19,511 nucleotides of DNA from Rhodospirillaceae bacterium (GCA_002724505.1 PBOV01000041.1:15525-35035); one strand, 5' to 3'; shown: positions 1-9,212, counted from the first letter of the stretch. Made by a program: numbers and translations. Notes: a model not told the origin generated them from the sequence alone.

Positions 1-67
1 CCGGTCAGGTCCGGAAGGAAGCAGCCGTAACGAGTCGTTCTCGGGTCATTAGTTCAACCTCCCACCT
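1..67 (+). ncRNA. ffs: Signal recognition particle RNA (4.5S type), 3' part, cut by the left edge
   Basis: The first bases carry the invariant SRP domain IV: the GGTCAGG strand (3-9), a GGAA tetraloop (13-16) and the asymmetric-loop strand GGAAGCAGCC (17-26). After that comes the descending strand, ending near CCTCCCACC (58-66). This hairpin binds the M domain of Ffh in the co-translational targeting particle. The 5' strand lies outside the window, so the promoter and 5' end are not visible, and the 3' end is estimated from where the family usually stops. The position just upstream of dnaX is the usual alphaproteobacterial arrangement. Confidence 0.9.
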
Positions 68-125
68 AATGCTTCCCATCGGGGAACTTAAAAAATGAAT
101 ATGGGTTAGGCGGAGAACGGTAAAC

Positions 126-1910
126 GTGGCAACTGACGACACACCACCAATTCAGCCTTATCGGGTTCTCGCCCGCAAGTATCGGCCTCGAACCTTTAGT
201 GAGCTGATAGGGCAAGACGCGATGGTGCGGACTGTGACCAACGCTATCCTCGCTGACAGATTACCCCATGCATTCATTTTGACGGGTGTGAGGGGCGTTG
301 GCAAAACTAGTACCGCTCGAATTATTGCACGAGCGCTCAATTGTATTGGTGAAGATGGCAGTGGCGGGCCAACTCCCGAGCCATGTGGTGTATGCGTTCA
401 TTGTAGGGCAATAACTGAGGATCGACATGTCGATGTCATCGAAATGGATGCGGCTAGCCGCACTGGTGTGAATGACATTCGAGAGTTAATTGATGGGGTG
501 CAGTATCGTCCTTTGGATGCCCGATTTAAGATTTATATCATTGACGAGGTCCATATGCTGTCTACCAGCGCTTTTAATGCGCTGTTGAAGACTCTCGAAG
601 AGCCCCCGGAACACGTGAAGTTTATCTTTGCGACCACGGAAACACGAAAAGTGCCGGTTACTGTTTTGTCGCGTTGTCAGCGCTTTGATTTAAGGCGTGT
701 TGATGTTGAAACTTTAATTTCACATTTTAATTCAGTTGCTGAACAAGAAACCACGCAAGTTTCTGAAGAGGCAATGGGGTTAATTGCGCGAGCGGCTGAC
801 GGTTCAGTCCGGGACGGTCTGTCTTTACTTGACCAGGCCATTGCGCACGCTGGTGTTGCCGATGGTGGCGCGGTGTTGGAGGAAGCTGTCCGGGAAATGC
901 TTGGCCTCTCTGACGGTGGGTTGATTTATGATCTCTTTGATGAGGTTATGCATGGTAACGTTGATGAGGCGTTAAAAACTTTTAATAGGCTTTATGATTC
1001 TGGTGCCGATCCAGCGATGATCCTCCAGGACTTGCTGCAGCTTACCCATTGGTTGACGCGCGTCAGTCTCTCCCCTTCCGTTGCTGACGGGCAAGGGGTC
1101 AGTCAGATAGATCGCGAGCGCGGGCTTTCGCTCGCAAATTCACTCACCATTCCAACTCTCGGGCGCACCTGGCAGGTCCTACTTAAGGGGTTGAAAGAAG
1201 TACAGAGTCTCTCAGCATCAGCCCAGGCGGCGGAAATGGTGTTGATCAGATTATCGTATATGGCAGATCTTCCCAGCCCAGCCGACTTGGTACGAACCCT
1301 AAAAAACGGACCTAATACGGCAGCCCCTGTTGCCAAACAAGAGATCAAAACGTTGAGTCAACCTTCCCCACCTTCTGCCAAGGAGGCATCCACAATCAAA
1401 AATCATGGACTTCAGATGGCAGGGGGTATGAGGGCGCACGATACGAAGCCAGAATCCGCTGCCGAAATGGTAGACCTGTCAAAAACCTCGGTTAAACCGG
1501 ACCCCTTAGAAGCCATCGGGGGGCCTCAAAATTTTGAGCAAGTTGTTGCAATGTTTGAGGAGCGGCGTGAAGCAATATTGCATGCGATGTTGATGAAACA
1601 TGTCCATCTTGTGCGTTTTGACCACGGGCATATAGCAATTCGTGCCGAACCAGAAGCGCCGCCCAATCTTGCCACCCAGGTCAGCAAGTTACTTAGTGAG
1701 TGGACTGACGACCAATGGCTCGTTAGCCTTTCTGATGAGCAAGGCGACCCAACAATTCATGAATTAAATATGGCCGCAGAGGCCACGCGACGGATTAAGG
1801 CGACAAACCACCCGCTAGTCCAAGCCGCATTAGAAACATTTCCCGGGGCGACGGTTGAGGCTGTCATTGAACAGGGTTTGGAAGAACTTTGTGTCGATGA
1901 GGGAAACTAG
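126..1910 (+). CDS. dnaX: DNA polymerase III subunit tau (and possibly gamma), clamp loader ATPase
   Basis: This is the clamp-loader motor subunit, which loads the beta clamp and, through tau-specific C-terminal domains, couples polymerase and helicase. The 594 residues show Walker A GVRGVGKTS (54-62), four zinc cysteines (C73, C87, C90, C93), Walker B IIDEVH (138-143) and the SRC sensor motif (182-184). Domain III ends near residue 380, followed by a variable linker and an alphaproteobacterial-type tau C-terminal domain (about 470-594). The start is GTG, with GGAG ten bases upstream (112-115), and translation opens MATDDTPP. It follows the SRP RNA and leads ybaB-recR. The codons for L392-K393-N394 form an A-AAA-AAC heptamer with a -1-frame stop directly behind, reported separately as a possible gamma-producing signal. 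The family call is certain; expression of a gamma form is not. Confidence 0.97.
   Translation: MATDDTPPIQPYRVLARKYRPRTFSELIGQDAMVRTVTNAILADRLPHAFILTGVRGVGKTSTARIIARALNCIGEDGSGGPTPEPCGVCVHCRAITEDRHVDVIEMDAASRTGVNDIRELIDGVQYRPLDARFKIYIIDEVHMLSTSAFNALLKTLEEPPEHVKFIFATTETRKVPVTVLSRCQRFDLRRVDVETLISHFNSVAEQETTQVSEEAMGLIARAADGSVRDGLSLLDQAIAHAGVADGGAVLEEAVREMLGLSDGGLIYDLFDEVMHGNVDEALKTFNRLYDSGADPAMILQDLLQLTHWLTRVSLSPSVADGQGVSQIDRERGLSLANSLTIPTLGRTWQVLLKGLKEVQSLSASAQAAEMVLIRLSYMADLPSPADLVRTLKNGPNTAAPVAKQEIKTLSQPSPPSAKEASTIKNHGLQMAGGMRAHDTKPESAAEMVDLSKTSVKPDPLEAIGGPQNFEQVVAMFEERREAILHAMLMKHVHLVRFDHGHIAIRAEPEAPPNLATQVSKLLSEWTDDQWLVSLSDEQGDPTIHELNMAAEATRRIKATNHPLVQAALETFPGATVEAVIEQGLEELCVDEGN
1301..1334 (+). 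promoter_or_regulatory. Candidate -1 frameshift signal inside dnaX
   Basis: In the reading frame the sequence is CTA AAA AAC, so 1301-1307 is a perfect X-XXY-YYZ heptamer (A AAA AAC). A -1 slip gives AAA CGG ACC TAA, stopping at 1313-1315, and would yield a 396-residue gamma-like protein that keeps the ATPase and collar domains and loses the tau C-terminus. Eleven bases after the heptamer lies a 6-bp stem with a 4-base loop (1319-1324 with 1329-1334, one G-U pair). No Shine-Dalgarno-like stimulator is evident upstream. It could be chance, and a six-A run might also slip during transcription. Confidence 0.45.
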
Positions 1911-1958
1911 ATACGAAATGCAATTAGAGAAGATCAAAATATTGAAAAAGGCAGAGTT

Positions 1959-2282
1959 ATGAAAAATCTAGGCCAGATGATGAAACAGGCTCAAGAAATG
2001 CAAACTAAGGTGCAGGAAATGCAAGAAAAGCTTGTTGATATAGAAATTTCAGGAGTCTCCGGAGCGGGCATGGTGACGGTTCGGCTCAACGGTAAGGGTG
2101 AAATGCTTGGTCTGCACATTGATCCTTCATTATTTAATTCCAACGATGCGGAAATTGTTGAGGACTTAATTGTTGCGGCATTCTCTGATGCTAAAGGAAA
2201 GCTCGAGGTTCGGGTTGGTGATGAAATGTCCAAGATTACTGGCGGCCTCAACTTGCCACCAGGTTTTAATCTACCGGTCTAA
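1959..2282 (+). CDS. ybaB: YbaB/EbfC-family nucleoid-associated protein
   Basis: This 107-residue protein has the YbaB layout. A charged, Gln/Met-rich N-terminal helix (MKNLGQMMKQAQEMQTKVQE) is followed by a small beta-sheet core (ISGVSGAGMVTVRLNGKGEM) and a C-terminal helix ending in GGLNLPPGF. Family members form dimers that bind DNA and compact or mark the nucleoid. The precise role is still poorly defined, although the fixed position between dnaX and recR suggests a link to replication or repair. It begins 48 bases after dnaX, with a purine-rich AAAGGCAGAG before ATG, so co-transcription with dnaX and recR is likely. Confidence 0.93.
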   Translation: MKNLGQMMKQAQEMQTKVQEMQEKLVDIEISGVSGAGMVTVRLNGKGEMLGLHIDPSLFNSNDAEIVEDLIVAAFSDAKGKLEVRVGDEMSKITGGLNLPPGFNLPV

Positions 2283-2317
2283 TCTTTTATGATAGCGTTT
2301 TTCTGGAGTATTAGATA

Positions 2318-2911
2318 ATGGCTGTTAACGCCATTGATCGTCTCGTTCAGTTGTTTGCGCGTTTACCGGGCCTCGGGCCTCGGTCTGCTAGGCGGGCGGT
2401 ATTGTTTCTCATTAAACGCCGAGAAAGTTTAATGTTACCTTTGGCACAGGGGCTTGGCGATGCAGCAGAAGCTATAAAGAGCTGTGAAATTTGCGGTAAT
2501 ATGGATGTAGACGATCCTTGTCATGTTTGTGCCGACTCAAGGCGCGATGAGACAACAATCTGTGTAGTGGAGGATGTTGCTGATCTTTGGGCTATTGAGA
2601 GAACATCTTCGTATAATGGGCTTTATCATGTATTAGGAGGAACACTATCAGCCTTGGATGGAGTCGGACCTGAGGACCTTTCGATTTCTGATCTAATTAC
2701 CCGCGCCCGTTTTGATAAGGTCGTAGAGGTTATTCTGGCAACATCGGCGACCGTGGATGGTCAGACGACCGCGCACTATGTAGCGGAACGGCTAGCGGGG
2801 TGTGGGGTTAAAATTTCGCGGTTGGCGCACGGCGTGCCTGTTGGAGGTGAGCTTGACTACCTTGACGACGGAACACTCTCCGCGGCGCTCAAGGCGCGCC
2901 GAGCTGTTTAA
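2318..2911 (+). CDS. recR: Recombination mediator protein RecR
   Basis: RecR works with RecO (and RecF) to load RecA on single-stranded gaps. The 197 residues are of family length. In order they show the helix-hairpin-helix segment with [11 protein letters not shown] (16-26), a four-cysteine zinc finger (C56, C59, C68, C71), a Toprim domain beginning at VVED (83-86), and the C-terminal [15 protein letters not shown] motif (172-186). The start is ATG with GGAG upstream (TTCTGGAGT at about 2301-2309). It is the last gene of the dnaX-ybaB-recR group, 35 bases after ybaB, and is followed by the convergent rmuC. Confidence 0.97.
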   Translation: MAVNAIDRLVQLFARLPGLGPRSARRAVLFLIKRRESLMLPLAQGLGDAAEAIKSCEICGNMDVDDPCHVCADSRRDETTICVVEDVADLWAIERTSSYNGLYHVLGGTLSALDGVGPEDLSISDLITRARFDKVVEVILATSATVDGQTTAHYVAERLAGCGVKISRLAHGVPVGGELDYLDDGTLSAALKARRAV

Positions 2912-2992
2912 GTAATACGAGATCCGATGCTACGAAGCCTCGCTGTATTTCCGAGAGATAAGAAATTTGAAGAGAAAAAGAATATCAAGTTT

Positions 2993-3022
2993 GGATTAGA
3001 TAACTCGAGGTTTCTCTAATCC
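2993..3022. terminator. Weak hairpin between convergent recR and rmuC
   Basis: The arms GGATTAGA (2993-3000) and TCTAATCC (3015-3022) are perfectly complementary around a 14-base loop. The right arm contains the rmuC stop codon. On the minus strand the hairpin is followed by a T-rich stretch (TTCTTTTTCTC), so it could end rmuC transcription. The long loop and AT-rich stem make it a weak candidate. Confidence 0.3.
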
Positions 3023-4137
3023 CCTATTCTATGGACCATGGCAATTTTGGGGTTCTCTAGATCTTCACCAGTGTCGCCTTTTTCGTGACTTTCACCGAGC
3101 TCGATCTCCGTAATTCGTTGGCCGCGCTTTGAAACCTTTTCCGTCGATACACGAATTGACCGTAGATCCTTTTCCGCCAGGGCAAAATGTTTTTCCAGGT
3201 TTTCGACACGCTGGTCGAGACGTGCAACATCATTCAACATGGTCATCACTTCGTTTTGAATTACACTCGCCTGTTCTTGCATCTGAGCATCTTTAAGAAT
3301 TGCCCTAACGGTATTGAGGGTGGCCATCAGTGTTGTTGGTGAGACGATCCACACCCTCTTCGCGTACGAATTTTCGACAACCTTAGAAAAATTCGCATGA
3401 AGTTCTGCGTAGATAGCTTCCGACGGAAGAAACATCAGGGCAGATTCAGCGGTTTCCCCGGGAACAATATAACGCTCAGCAATATCGTTGACATGTTTAT
3501 TCACGTCCGCCGTGAGCCGGCGGATTGCGTTTGTGCGTGCCGTTTCGTCTGTGGCTTTGACGAGTGCTCGGTAACTTTCTAGAGGAAATTTGGCGTCAAT
3601 GACAATTGAGCCTGGCGGGTTGGGCAGATGAATAAGACAGTCTGCGCGCTTTCCATTCCCTAGAGTAGCCTGAAAATTAAAAGCTGAAGGTGGCAAAGCA
3701 TTCTTTACTAGATCCTGGAGTTGAATCTCACCGAAAGCCCCGCGGGCTTGCTTGTTTGCCAAGATATCTTGCAGGCCGACCACCTCACTCGATAGTTTGG
3801 TAATATTCTTTTGTGCGGCATCTATTACCGCTAATCGCTCTTGCAACTTAGTCATCGTCTCGCCGGTTTTGTTTGAGCTTTGTTGCAAATTTTCGCCAAT
3901 TCGCCTTGAGAGATCTGCAAGTCTCTCCTCCAGCGTTTTACTCAAGCTACGTTCCTGTACTTGTAATCTTTCCGAGAACTGTGCTTGTTGTGCCGCATTA
4001 CTCTCTGCCAATTGGGTGAGGCGTCCGATTAATTCAGCTCCTTGGCTAGGGTTTTTATGGTTGCTGCGCATCACGGCAATCAAGGCAATCACTAGGACAC
4101 CTATAACGGCAACGGCGACTGTTAAAATTACATCCAT
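3016..4137 (-). CDS. rmuC: RmuC-family DNA recombination protein
   Basis: RmuC-family proteins are membrane-anchored, coiled-coil proteins with a predicted nuclease-like core. In E. coli the gene limits inversions at short inverted repeats. Seen here are an N-terminal membrane helix (about residues 3-23), a long Gln/Glu-rich coiled coil (about 40-120), and then the RmuC domain with ARGAFGEIQLQDLV, the hallmark IDAKFPLESY and VWIVSPTTLMATLNTV. I chose ATG at 4137; the frame opens nine bases earlier with TTG TTG CCC, which could also serve as a start, and neither has a clear Shine-Dalgarno. It is a single gene, divergent from def and convergent with recR. Confidence 0.92.
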   Translation of the reverse strand: MDVILTVAVAVIGVLVIALIAVMRSNHKNPSQGAELIGRLTQLAESNAAQQAQFSERLQVQERSLSKTLEERLADLSRRIGENLQQSSNKTGETMTKLQERLAVIDAAQKNITKLSSEVVGLQDILANKQARGAFGEIQLQDLVKNALPPSAFNFQATLGNGKRADCLIHLPNPPGSIVIDAKFPLESYRALVKATDETARTNAIRRLTADVNKHVNDIAERYIVPGETAESALMFLPSEAIYAELHANFSKVVENSYAKRVWIVSPTTLMATLNTVRAILKDAQMQEQASVIQNEVMTMLNDVARLDQRVENLEKHFALAEKDLRSIRVSTEKVSKRGQRITEIELGESHEKGDTGEDLENPKIAMVHRIGD

Positions 4138-4304
4138 GGGCAACAAACCCGCTATTAATATCGGTAAAATGAGATTACTTAATGGAAGTATATCACGGTG
4201 TGAGGCGAATCAACGGACATCGCACTTAAGAGCTCTGTTCTTGACCTAACCGTTGCTTCGGCATACCTACACCTCTCTATCTAGTTCGAGGTTCCGCGGG
4301 TTAC

Positions 4305-4823
4305 ATGAGTATTCTATCAATTGTAAAAGCACCTGATCCTATTTTAAAGAAGCGTTCTATGCCGGTCGATGCTGTTAATGATGAAATAAGAAGGTTGATG
4401 GACGATATGCTTGAGACAATGTACGCGGCACCCGGTATTGGCTTGGCAGCACCCCAGGTCGCCATTCACAAGCGGGTCATTGTCGTTGACGCGTCTGACC
4501 GGGACTCTGAGCGTTCGCCTCTTCAAATAGCTAACCCGGAGATTGTCAAAAAATCAGATGATATAGCGAGCTTTGATGAAGGCTGCTTGTCGTTCCCCGA
4601 TCAATACGCAGAAGTTGAGCGCCCGGCTCGTGTATGGGTTCGCTATATTGATTATAATAATTTGCCTCAAGAAATTGAGGCAGAAGGCCTTTTATCTACC
4701 TGTATTCAACATGAAATAGATCACCTTGATGGCAGGCTATTTGTTGATCATATTTCGATGCTGAAACGGAATATGATTTTACGTAAAATGACTAAGTTAA
4801 AAAAAGCTGGGGCGCTGACGTAA
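4305..4823 (+). CDS. def: Peptide deformylase
   Basis: This enzyme removes the formyl group from N-terminal Met of nascent proteins at the ribosome. All three family motifs are present: GIGLAAPQ (44-51), EGCLS (92-96, metal ligand C94) and HEIDH (136-140, ligands H136 and H140, catalytic E137). The length of 172 residues is normal for a type 1 deformylase. It heads the def-fmt-truA group, with fmt starting five bases after its stop. The ATG start fits the family N-terminus, but the ribosome binding site is weak (GAGG at 4288-4291, rather far away). Confidence 0.97.
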   Translation: MSILSIVKAPDPILKKRSMPVDAVNDEIRRLMDDMLETMYAAPGIGLAAPQVAIHKRVIVVDASDRDSERSPLQIANPEIVKKSDDIASFDEGCLSFPDQYAEVERPARVWVRYIDYNNLPQEIEAEGLLSTCIQHEIDHLDGRLFVDHISMLKRNMILRKMTKLKKAGALT

Positions 4824-4828
4824 CGGCT

Positions 4829-5773
4829 ATGACCGCGATGCGTTTAATCTTTATGGGCACACCAAAGATTTCCGTGCCTGCTCTTTCAATGCTTCTTAAC
4901 GAAGGATACGAAATCGCTTGCGTCTATAGCCAGCCGCCGCGACCATCTGGCCGTGGCCATCGTATGAGCCTCTCACCGTTACACAAGTTTGCTAAAGAGA
5001 ATGGTATTGACGTCCAGACACCTGGGAATTTTAAATCTGTCGAAACCATAAAGACCTTCGCCGAGTATAATGCTGATATTGCCGTTGTGATGGCCTACGG
5101 TCTTATCCTGCCAAAAGTTATTCTCGAGACGCCCCGTCTGGGCTGCGTCAATATTCACGTATCCCTGCTGCCCCGTTGGCGCGGTGCGGCGCCGATACAA
5201 AGGGCTATTTTGGCTGGTGATACGGAAACAGGGGTGACCATTATGCAAATGGAAGAAGGGTTGGATACAGGCCCAATTTTGCGTCAGGATATTTCGGCCA
5301 TAAAACCCCATACGACTGCGGAAGGCTTAAATGACGAACTTGCGATATTAAGTGCTAAATCTATCCATGAAGCACTAGTGGGATTACAAGACGGCCAAAT
5401 TGATCCCATTCCTCAGCAGGATGAGGGTTCTACTTACGCAAAAAAAATTAAACGAGAAGAGGGGCTAATCAATTGGCATCACTCAGCAATCGATATTGAG
5501 CGCAGAATTCGAGCCCTAAATCCCTGGCCGGGAACATGGTTCGAACGTGGTGGAGAATGTATTAGGATTTTATCCGCCGAAGTCTCTTCAGAGAAAGGAG
5601 TGGCGGGTACGGTTTTGGATAAAAATGCTCTAATTGCATGTAATGGGGGTTCTATCCGCCCTCTCGTGATGCAGCGGCCTGGTAAGGTGGCGATGGATGT
5701 GGACTCATTTTTGCGGGGGTATGATTTGCCTGTCGGTTCTGTATTAGGGACCCCTACGACAGAAAAAAAATGA
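4829..5773 (+). CDS. fmt: Methionyl-tRNA formyltransferase
   Basis: This enzyme formylates initiator Met-tRNA using 10-formyltetrahydrofolate, the step that deformylase later reverses. The 314 residues open with LIFMGTP. The catalytic triad equivalents N108, H110 and D146 lie in [19 protein letters not shown] and EEGLDTGPI, and the C-terminal tRNA-binding domain contains [15 protein letters not shown] at 4838 (residue 4) is an equally good start. The gene sits between def and truA and overlaps truA by four bases (ATGA), so the three are probably co-transcribed and translationally coupled. Confidence 0.97.
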   Translation: MTAMRLIFMGTPKISVPALSMLLNEGYEIACVYSQPPRPSGRGHRMSLSPLHKFAKENGIDVQTPGNFKSVETIKTFAEYNADIAVVMAYGLILPKVILETPRLGCVNIHVSLLPRWRGAAPIQRAILAGDTETGVTIMQMEEGLDTGPILRQDISAIKPHTTAEGLNDELAILSAKSIHEALVGLQDGQIDPIPQQDEGSTYAKKIKREEGLINWHHSAIDIERRIRALNPWPGTWFERGGECIRILSAEVSSEKGVAGTVLDKNALIACNGGSIRPLVMQRPGKVAMDVDSFLRGYDLPVGSVLGTPTTEKK

Positions 5774-6522
5774 CCCGCTATCGCCTGACAATTGAATATG
5801 ATGGAACGGATTTTGTTGGTTGGCAACGGCAGGATAATGGCCCATCAATTCAACAAGAGCTTGAGTCGGCGGTGCAGGCCTTTTGTGGAGAAACTGTTGT
5901 TATTCAGGGCGCGGGCCGAACTGATTCGGGTGTTCACGCCCTAGGGCAAGTGGCACATCTCGATATAACACGTGAAACAAAAGCTGCGACAGTTAGGGAC
6001 GCTTTAAATTCACACTTGAGGCCGCACCCTATTGCAGTGTTAAAGGCTGAGGCTGTCTCTGAGGAGTTTCATGCCCGGTTTTCAGCACAAGCGAGATCTT
6101 ATCTCTACCGAATTATAAATAGGCGAGCTCCGTTAACGACCCAACGCCATTTGGCATGGCACATTTCGATTCCCCTTGATGTTGATTCAATGCATGAAGC
6201 GGCACAGCGCCTCACAGGAGAACATGATTTTTCGACTTTCCGGGCTAGCTTTTGTCAGGCCAAATCACCAGTTAAAACCCTTACTTCTATTACTGTAATA
6301 CGGCATGGAGAGAACATAGATATTTCCGCTACTGCCCCATCTTTTCTACATCATCAGGTAAGAAATTTTGTTGGAACCTTAAAGTTGGTTGGCGAGGGCA
6401 AGTGGCGCGCAGATGATATTAGTAGTGCCCTTGAGGCCTGTGATCGAAAACAGGGAGGCCCAACGGCTCCGCCAAATGGCCTATTTCTGACCAAAGTTAC
6501 TTATCCGCCGAATAGTCTATGA
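5770..6522 (+). CDS. truA: tRNA pseudouridine(38-40) synthase TruA
   Basis: TruA converts uridines 38-40 of the tRNA anticodon arm to pseudouridine. The signature [14 protein letters not shown] (47-60) carries the catalytic aspartate D52. Other family segments are [17 protein letters not shown] and the C-terminal [13 protein letters not shown]. The 250-residue length is typical. Its ATG lies inside the fmt stop (ATGA overlap). Its 3' end overlaps the end of the convergent membrane-protein gene by 22 bases (6501-6522), so there is no room for an ordinary terminator between them. Confidence 0.97.
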   Translation: MTRYRLTIEYDGTDFVGWQRQDNGPSIQQELESAVQAFCGETVVIQGAGRTDSGVHALGQVAHLDITRETKAATVRDALNSHLRPHPIAVLKAEAVSEEFHARFSAQARSYLYRIINRRAPLTTQRHLAWHISIPLDVDSMHEAAQRLTGEHDFSTFRASFCQAKSPVKTLTSITVIRHGENIDISATAPSFLHHQVRNFVGTLKLVGEGKWRADDISSALEACDRKQGGPTAPPNGLFLTKVTYPPNSL

Positions 6523-7091
6523 CCCATCAACAGTTTCGCTGTCCAACTTTCGACTAGCAGACTGATCATCAAATCCAGCGCAACAACACCAAAAGCTCCT
6601 GAACTGGGGATTATTAGCGTTATACGGGCTATAAAGCCCTTATAAACCAAAACGCCCATTATCGCGATGAAGGTTAGAAATCCGTTCAAAACGGGGGAAA
6701 AAACACCAAATTTAGCTAGAATTGCAATGAAGAATATCAAGCTTACTTGAAGCAATGTGGCCCAATTATAAACAATAAAATATTTTAAAAATTGGTCTTC
6801 TTTATCGATAATACGACAGACATATAACATTATGAATGGCATCGCGAACCATCCTATTATGTAGTTTGACGTATGAATTGTCATCGCACTCAGTGGCCCT
6901 ACGGCATACATTGAATCTGATGCTCGAATAAAGATAAGCGTGATGTAGAGGGGCGCCGCTAGAAGCGCCGCCCAATAAGACCGCCAGAAGGCGCCTAAAC
7001 TGTTTTCAAAAAAGAGAAGACCGCTTTGATCAAAACGGGCCAGCAGCCATGCGCCGAAAATTGATCGTTTTACTTCAGCAAAATTTATCAT
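6501..7091 (-). CDS. Conserved five-helix membrane protein of unknown function
   Basis: I do not recognise a named family. The 196 residues contain about five hydrophobic segments (roughly 37-55, 76-94, 105-127, 132-150, 164-181), joined by short loops, with no signal peptide or catalytic motif that stands out. The charged loop CRIIDKEDQ (92-100) sits between helices 2 and 3. Its start codon overlaps the dapE stop by four bases (ATGA), so it is translated as the third gene of dapD-dapE. I recall a similar membrane protein near dapE in related alphaproteobacteria, but I cannot confirm that here. A role in envelope or diaminopimelate metabolism is only a guess from position. Confidence 0.75.
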   Translation of the reverse strand: MINFAEVKRSIFGAWLLARFDQSGLLFFENSLGAFWRSYWAALLAAPLYITLIFIRASDSMYAVGPLSAMTIHTSNYIIGWFAMPFIMLYVCRIIDKEDQFLKYFIVYNWATLLQVSLIFFIAILAKFGVFSPVLNGFLTFIAIMGVLVYKGFIARITLIIPSSGAFGVVALDLMISLLVESWTAKLLMGHRLFGG

Positions 7092-8242
7092 TCAGAGAAA
7101 TAGTTATCCAAGACTATATCGTATATCTCCGTAAGTTTCTCTAAGTCTGCGAGGTTCACGCATTCGTCAACCTTATGCATGGTCTGACTGATTAGACCGA
7201 ATTCTGCGATTGGACAAAAATCTTTTATGAACCGTGCATCCGATGTGCCGCCAGTGGTACTGAGGTCAGGTTTTATTCCTGTCGCTTTTTCTACCGCTCC
7301 GGAGAGGATATCGCTTAGTTTTCCAGGCGGGGTCAAAAATGCTTCGCCTGTGATCTGGAATTTGATATCGTACTCACCGCCAACAGCGTCAAACTTATTC
7401 CTCAACCAGTTGATAAGCGTTTCGCTGGTATGAAGGTCATTAAAGCGAATATTAAATGCCGCGCGGGCCTCACCAGGGATGATATTGGTCGCCGTGTTTT
7501 CAACATCGACGGTAGTGAGCTGAAGGTTCGAAGGTTGAAAATGATCGGTTCCTTCGTCGAGAGGCTCAGCGGTAATAGATGAAAGCATTGCGATGAGGCG
7601 TGGCAATGGATTATCGGCTAAATGTGGATAGGCGGTATGACCCTGGGTACCGTGCACGGTAAGCCAACCTGAGATTGATCCGCGCCGTCCAATCTTCACC
7701 ATTTCCCCAAGCTTCATTGGATTGGTGGGCTCGCCGACGATGCAGGCGTCTAAAGTTTCTCCCTGTTCTTCCATCCAGTCGAGAATTTTACGAGTTCCGT
7801 TTATCGACGGTCCTTCTTCATCACCTGTTATGAGCAGGCTGATTGAACCTTGAAACTTACCTGATCGGCGCTCTAAGAATTTAGATAATCCAGCTATAAA
7901 ACAGGCAATTCCGCCCTTCATGTCCGTTGCGCCTCGCCCGTACAAAACACCGTCAACCACAGTTCCTCCAAAGGGGTCGACGGTCCAGCCGGCTTCGTTA
8001 CCTACGGGTACAACATCAGTGTGCCCCGCGTAACAAAAATTTGGTCCCTCGGATCCGAGCCGGGCATACAAATTGTCGACATCAGCCGTACCCTTTTCAG
8101 AGAAGGTCATCCGGTGACAGGTGAAGCCCAGTGGTTCGAGTGACGATTGTAATAGATCCAATGCTCCTTCATCGGCCGGCGTGACGCTCGGACAACGGAT
8201 CAGAGATTGCGCCAGCTCAAGCGCGTTTATAGGGGTACTCAA
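7088..8242 (-). CDS. dapE: Succinyl-diaminopimelate desuccinylase
   Basis: DapE is a di-zinc hydrolase that frees LL-diaminopimelate from its N-succinyl derivative in the succinylase branch of lysine and peptidoglycan synthesis. Expected residues are visible: H74 and D76 in AGHTDVVP, bridging D107 in [11 protein letters not shown]142/E143 in TGDEEG, E171 in GEPT, and H356 in QTMHKVDE. The motif [11 protein letters not shown] (328-338) is also present. The 384-residue length is normal. It overlaps both dapD and the downstream membrane-protein gene by ATGA, indicating one translationally coupled unit. Confidence 0.97.
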   Translation of the reverse strand: MSTPINALELAQSLIRCPSVTPADEGALDLLQSSLEPLGFTCHRMTFSEKGTADVDNLYARLGSEGPNFCYAGHTDVVPVGNEAGWTVDPFGGTVVDGVLYGRGATDMKGGIACFIAGLSKFLERRSGKFQGSISLLITGDEEGPSINGTRKILDWMEEQGETLDACIVGEPTNPMKLGEMVKIGRRGSISGWLTVHGTQGHTAYPHLADNPLPRLIAMLSSITAEPLDEGTDHFQPSNLQLTTVDVENTATNIIPGEARAAFNIRFNDLHTSETLINWLRNKFDAVGGEYDIKFQITGEAFLTPPGKLSDILSGAVEKATGIKPDLSTTGGTSDARFIKDFCPIAEFGLISQTMHKVDECVNLADLEKLTEIYDIVLDNYFSE

Positions 8243-9096
8243 TCGCGTAACAGTTCGTTGATTGAGGTGCGCGAGCGGGTTTTTTTATCGACTCGCTTAA
8301 CTATTACCGCGCAATACAGATTTGGACCCGGCGTACCGTCAGCTAGATCTTTGCCCGGGATCGAACCTGGAACAACTACCGAATAGGCGGGAACGGTTCC
8401 TAAATGAATTTCGCCGGTGGTTCGATCAATAATTTTTGTAGAGGCGCCAAGGAATACGCCCATGGATAGGACGGCGCCAGGTTCGACAATAACACCTTCG
8501 GCCACTTCCGAACGTGCACCGATAAAGCAGTTATCACCGATGATTACAGGTTCAGCTTGCAATGGTTCAAGTACGCCACCGATACCAACCCCTCCCGATA
8601 TATGACAATTTTTTCCAATTTGTGCGCATGAGCCAATTGTGGCCCAAGTGTCGACCATTGTTCCGGAGTCAACATAAGCGCCAATATTTATGAAGCTTGG
8701 CATCAGGACCACGCCTGGTGCGATATATGAACCTCGTCGGACGGTGCAGTTGGGCACTGCACGGAAACCGGCACTTCTAAACCGTGCATCATCCCAGCCC
8801 GCGAATTTTGGTGCCACTTTGTCAAACCATGGTGCTTCGCCGCGGATCGGATCGGTCGGGCCACCAGGCATTGGAGCATTATCAAATAGACGGAAAGAGA
8901 GCAGCACTGCTTTTTTTAGCCATTGTTCAACCTTCCAGTTGCCGCCCGCCCTATCAGCAACTCGATAATCACCTGAATCGAGGCCATCAAGTGCTGCTTC
9001 TATAGCATCGCGCACGACGCCCGTAGTGTCGGGAGAAATTGACTCCCGATCTTCCCACGCCTGATCAATTGTAGCTTGGAGTTCGCTGCTGCTCAT
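8239..9096 (-). CDS. dapD: 2,3,4,5-tetrahydropyridine-2,6-dicarboxylate N-succinyltransferase
   Basis: DapD transfers succinyl from succinyl-CoA to tetrahydrodipicolinate, the step before aminotransfer and DapE. A helical N-terminal domain containing [17 protein letters not shown] leads into a left-handed beta-helix of hexapeptide repeats, including [16 protein letters not shown] and [20 protein letters not shown]. The frame stays open to a GTG at 9147, but I place the start at ATG 9096 ([14 protein letters not shown]). That gives a family-like 285 residues, and the upstream GTG lies within the -10 element of a strong promoter (9146-9173). The stop overlaps dapE by four bases. Confidence 0.96.
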   Translation of the reverse strand: MSSSELQATIDQAWEDRESISPDTTGVVRDAIEAALDGLDSGDYRVADRAGGNWKVEQWLKKAVLLSFRLFDNAPMPGGPTDPIRGEAPWFDKVAPKFAGWDDARFRSAGFRAVPNCTVRRGSYIAPGVVLMPSFINIGAYVDSGTMVDTWATIGSCAQIGKNCHISGGVGIGGVLEPLQAEPVIIGDNCFIGARSEVAEGVIVEPGAVLSMGVFLGASTKIIDRTTGEIHLGTVPAYSVVVPGSIPGKDLADGTPGPNLYCAVIVKRVDKKTRSRTSINELLRD

Positions 9097-9145
9097 CTGA
9101 TATATGCCTACTTCTGCTGGAAACTTTTTTAATTTTGGATCCCGC

Positions 9146-9173
9146 ACAATAGTTGTCGTCCGGGTTCTGTCAA
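9146..9173 (-). promoter_or_regulatory. Sigma70-type promoter of dapD-dapE
   Basis: On the minus strand a perfect -35 TTGACA (9173-9168) is followed, after 16 bases, by TATTGT (9151-9146). Transcription would begin near 9139, leaving a leader of about 43 bases before the dapD ATG at 9096. This gives dapD-dapE and the membrane protein their own start within the long minus-strand block. It rests on sequence match alone. Confidence 0.65.
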
Positions 9174-9212
9174 CTCTAGTGCGTTGCTTGGCAGTTTATT
9201 TTTGAAGGAGAT

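Noticed and set aside
71..86. Small hairpin TCCC/GGGA after the SRP RNA as terminator
   Set aside because: The stem is short and is followed by A-rich, not T-rich, sequence.
4241..4269. TTGACC as a -35 for def in the rmuC-def gap
   Set aside because: At 17 bases the opposing hexamer is TACCTA, a poor -10, so I do not call a promoter.
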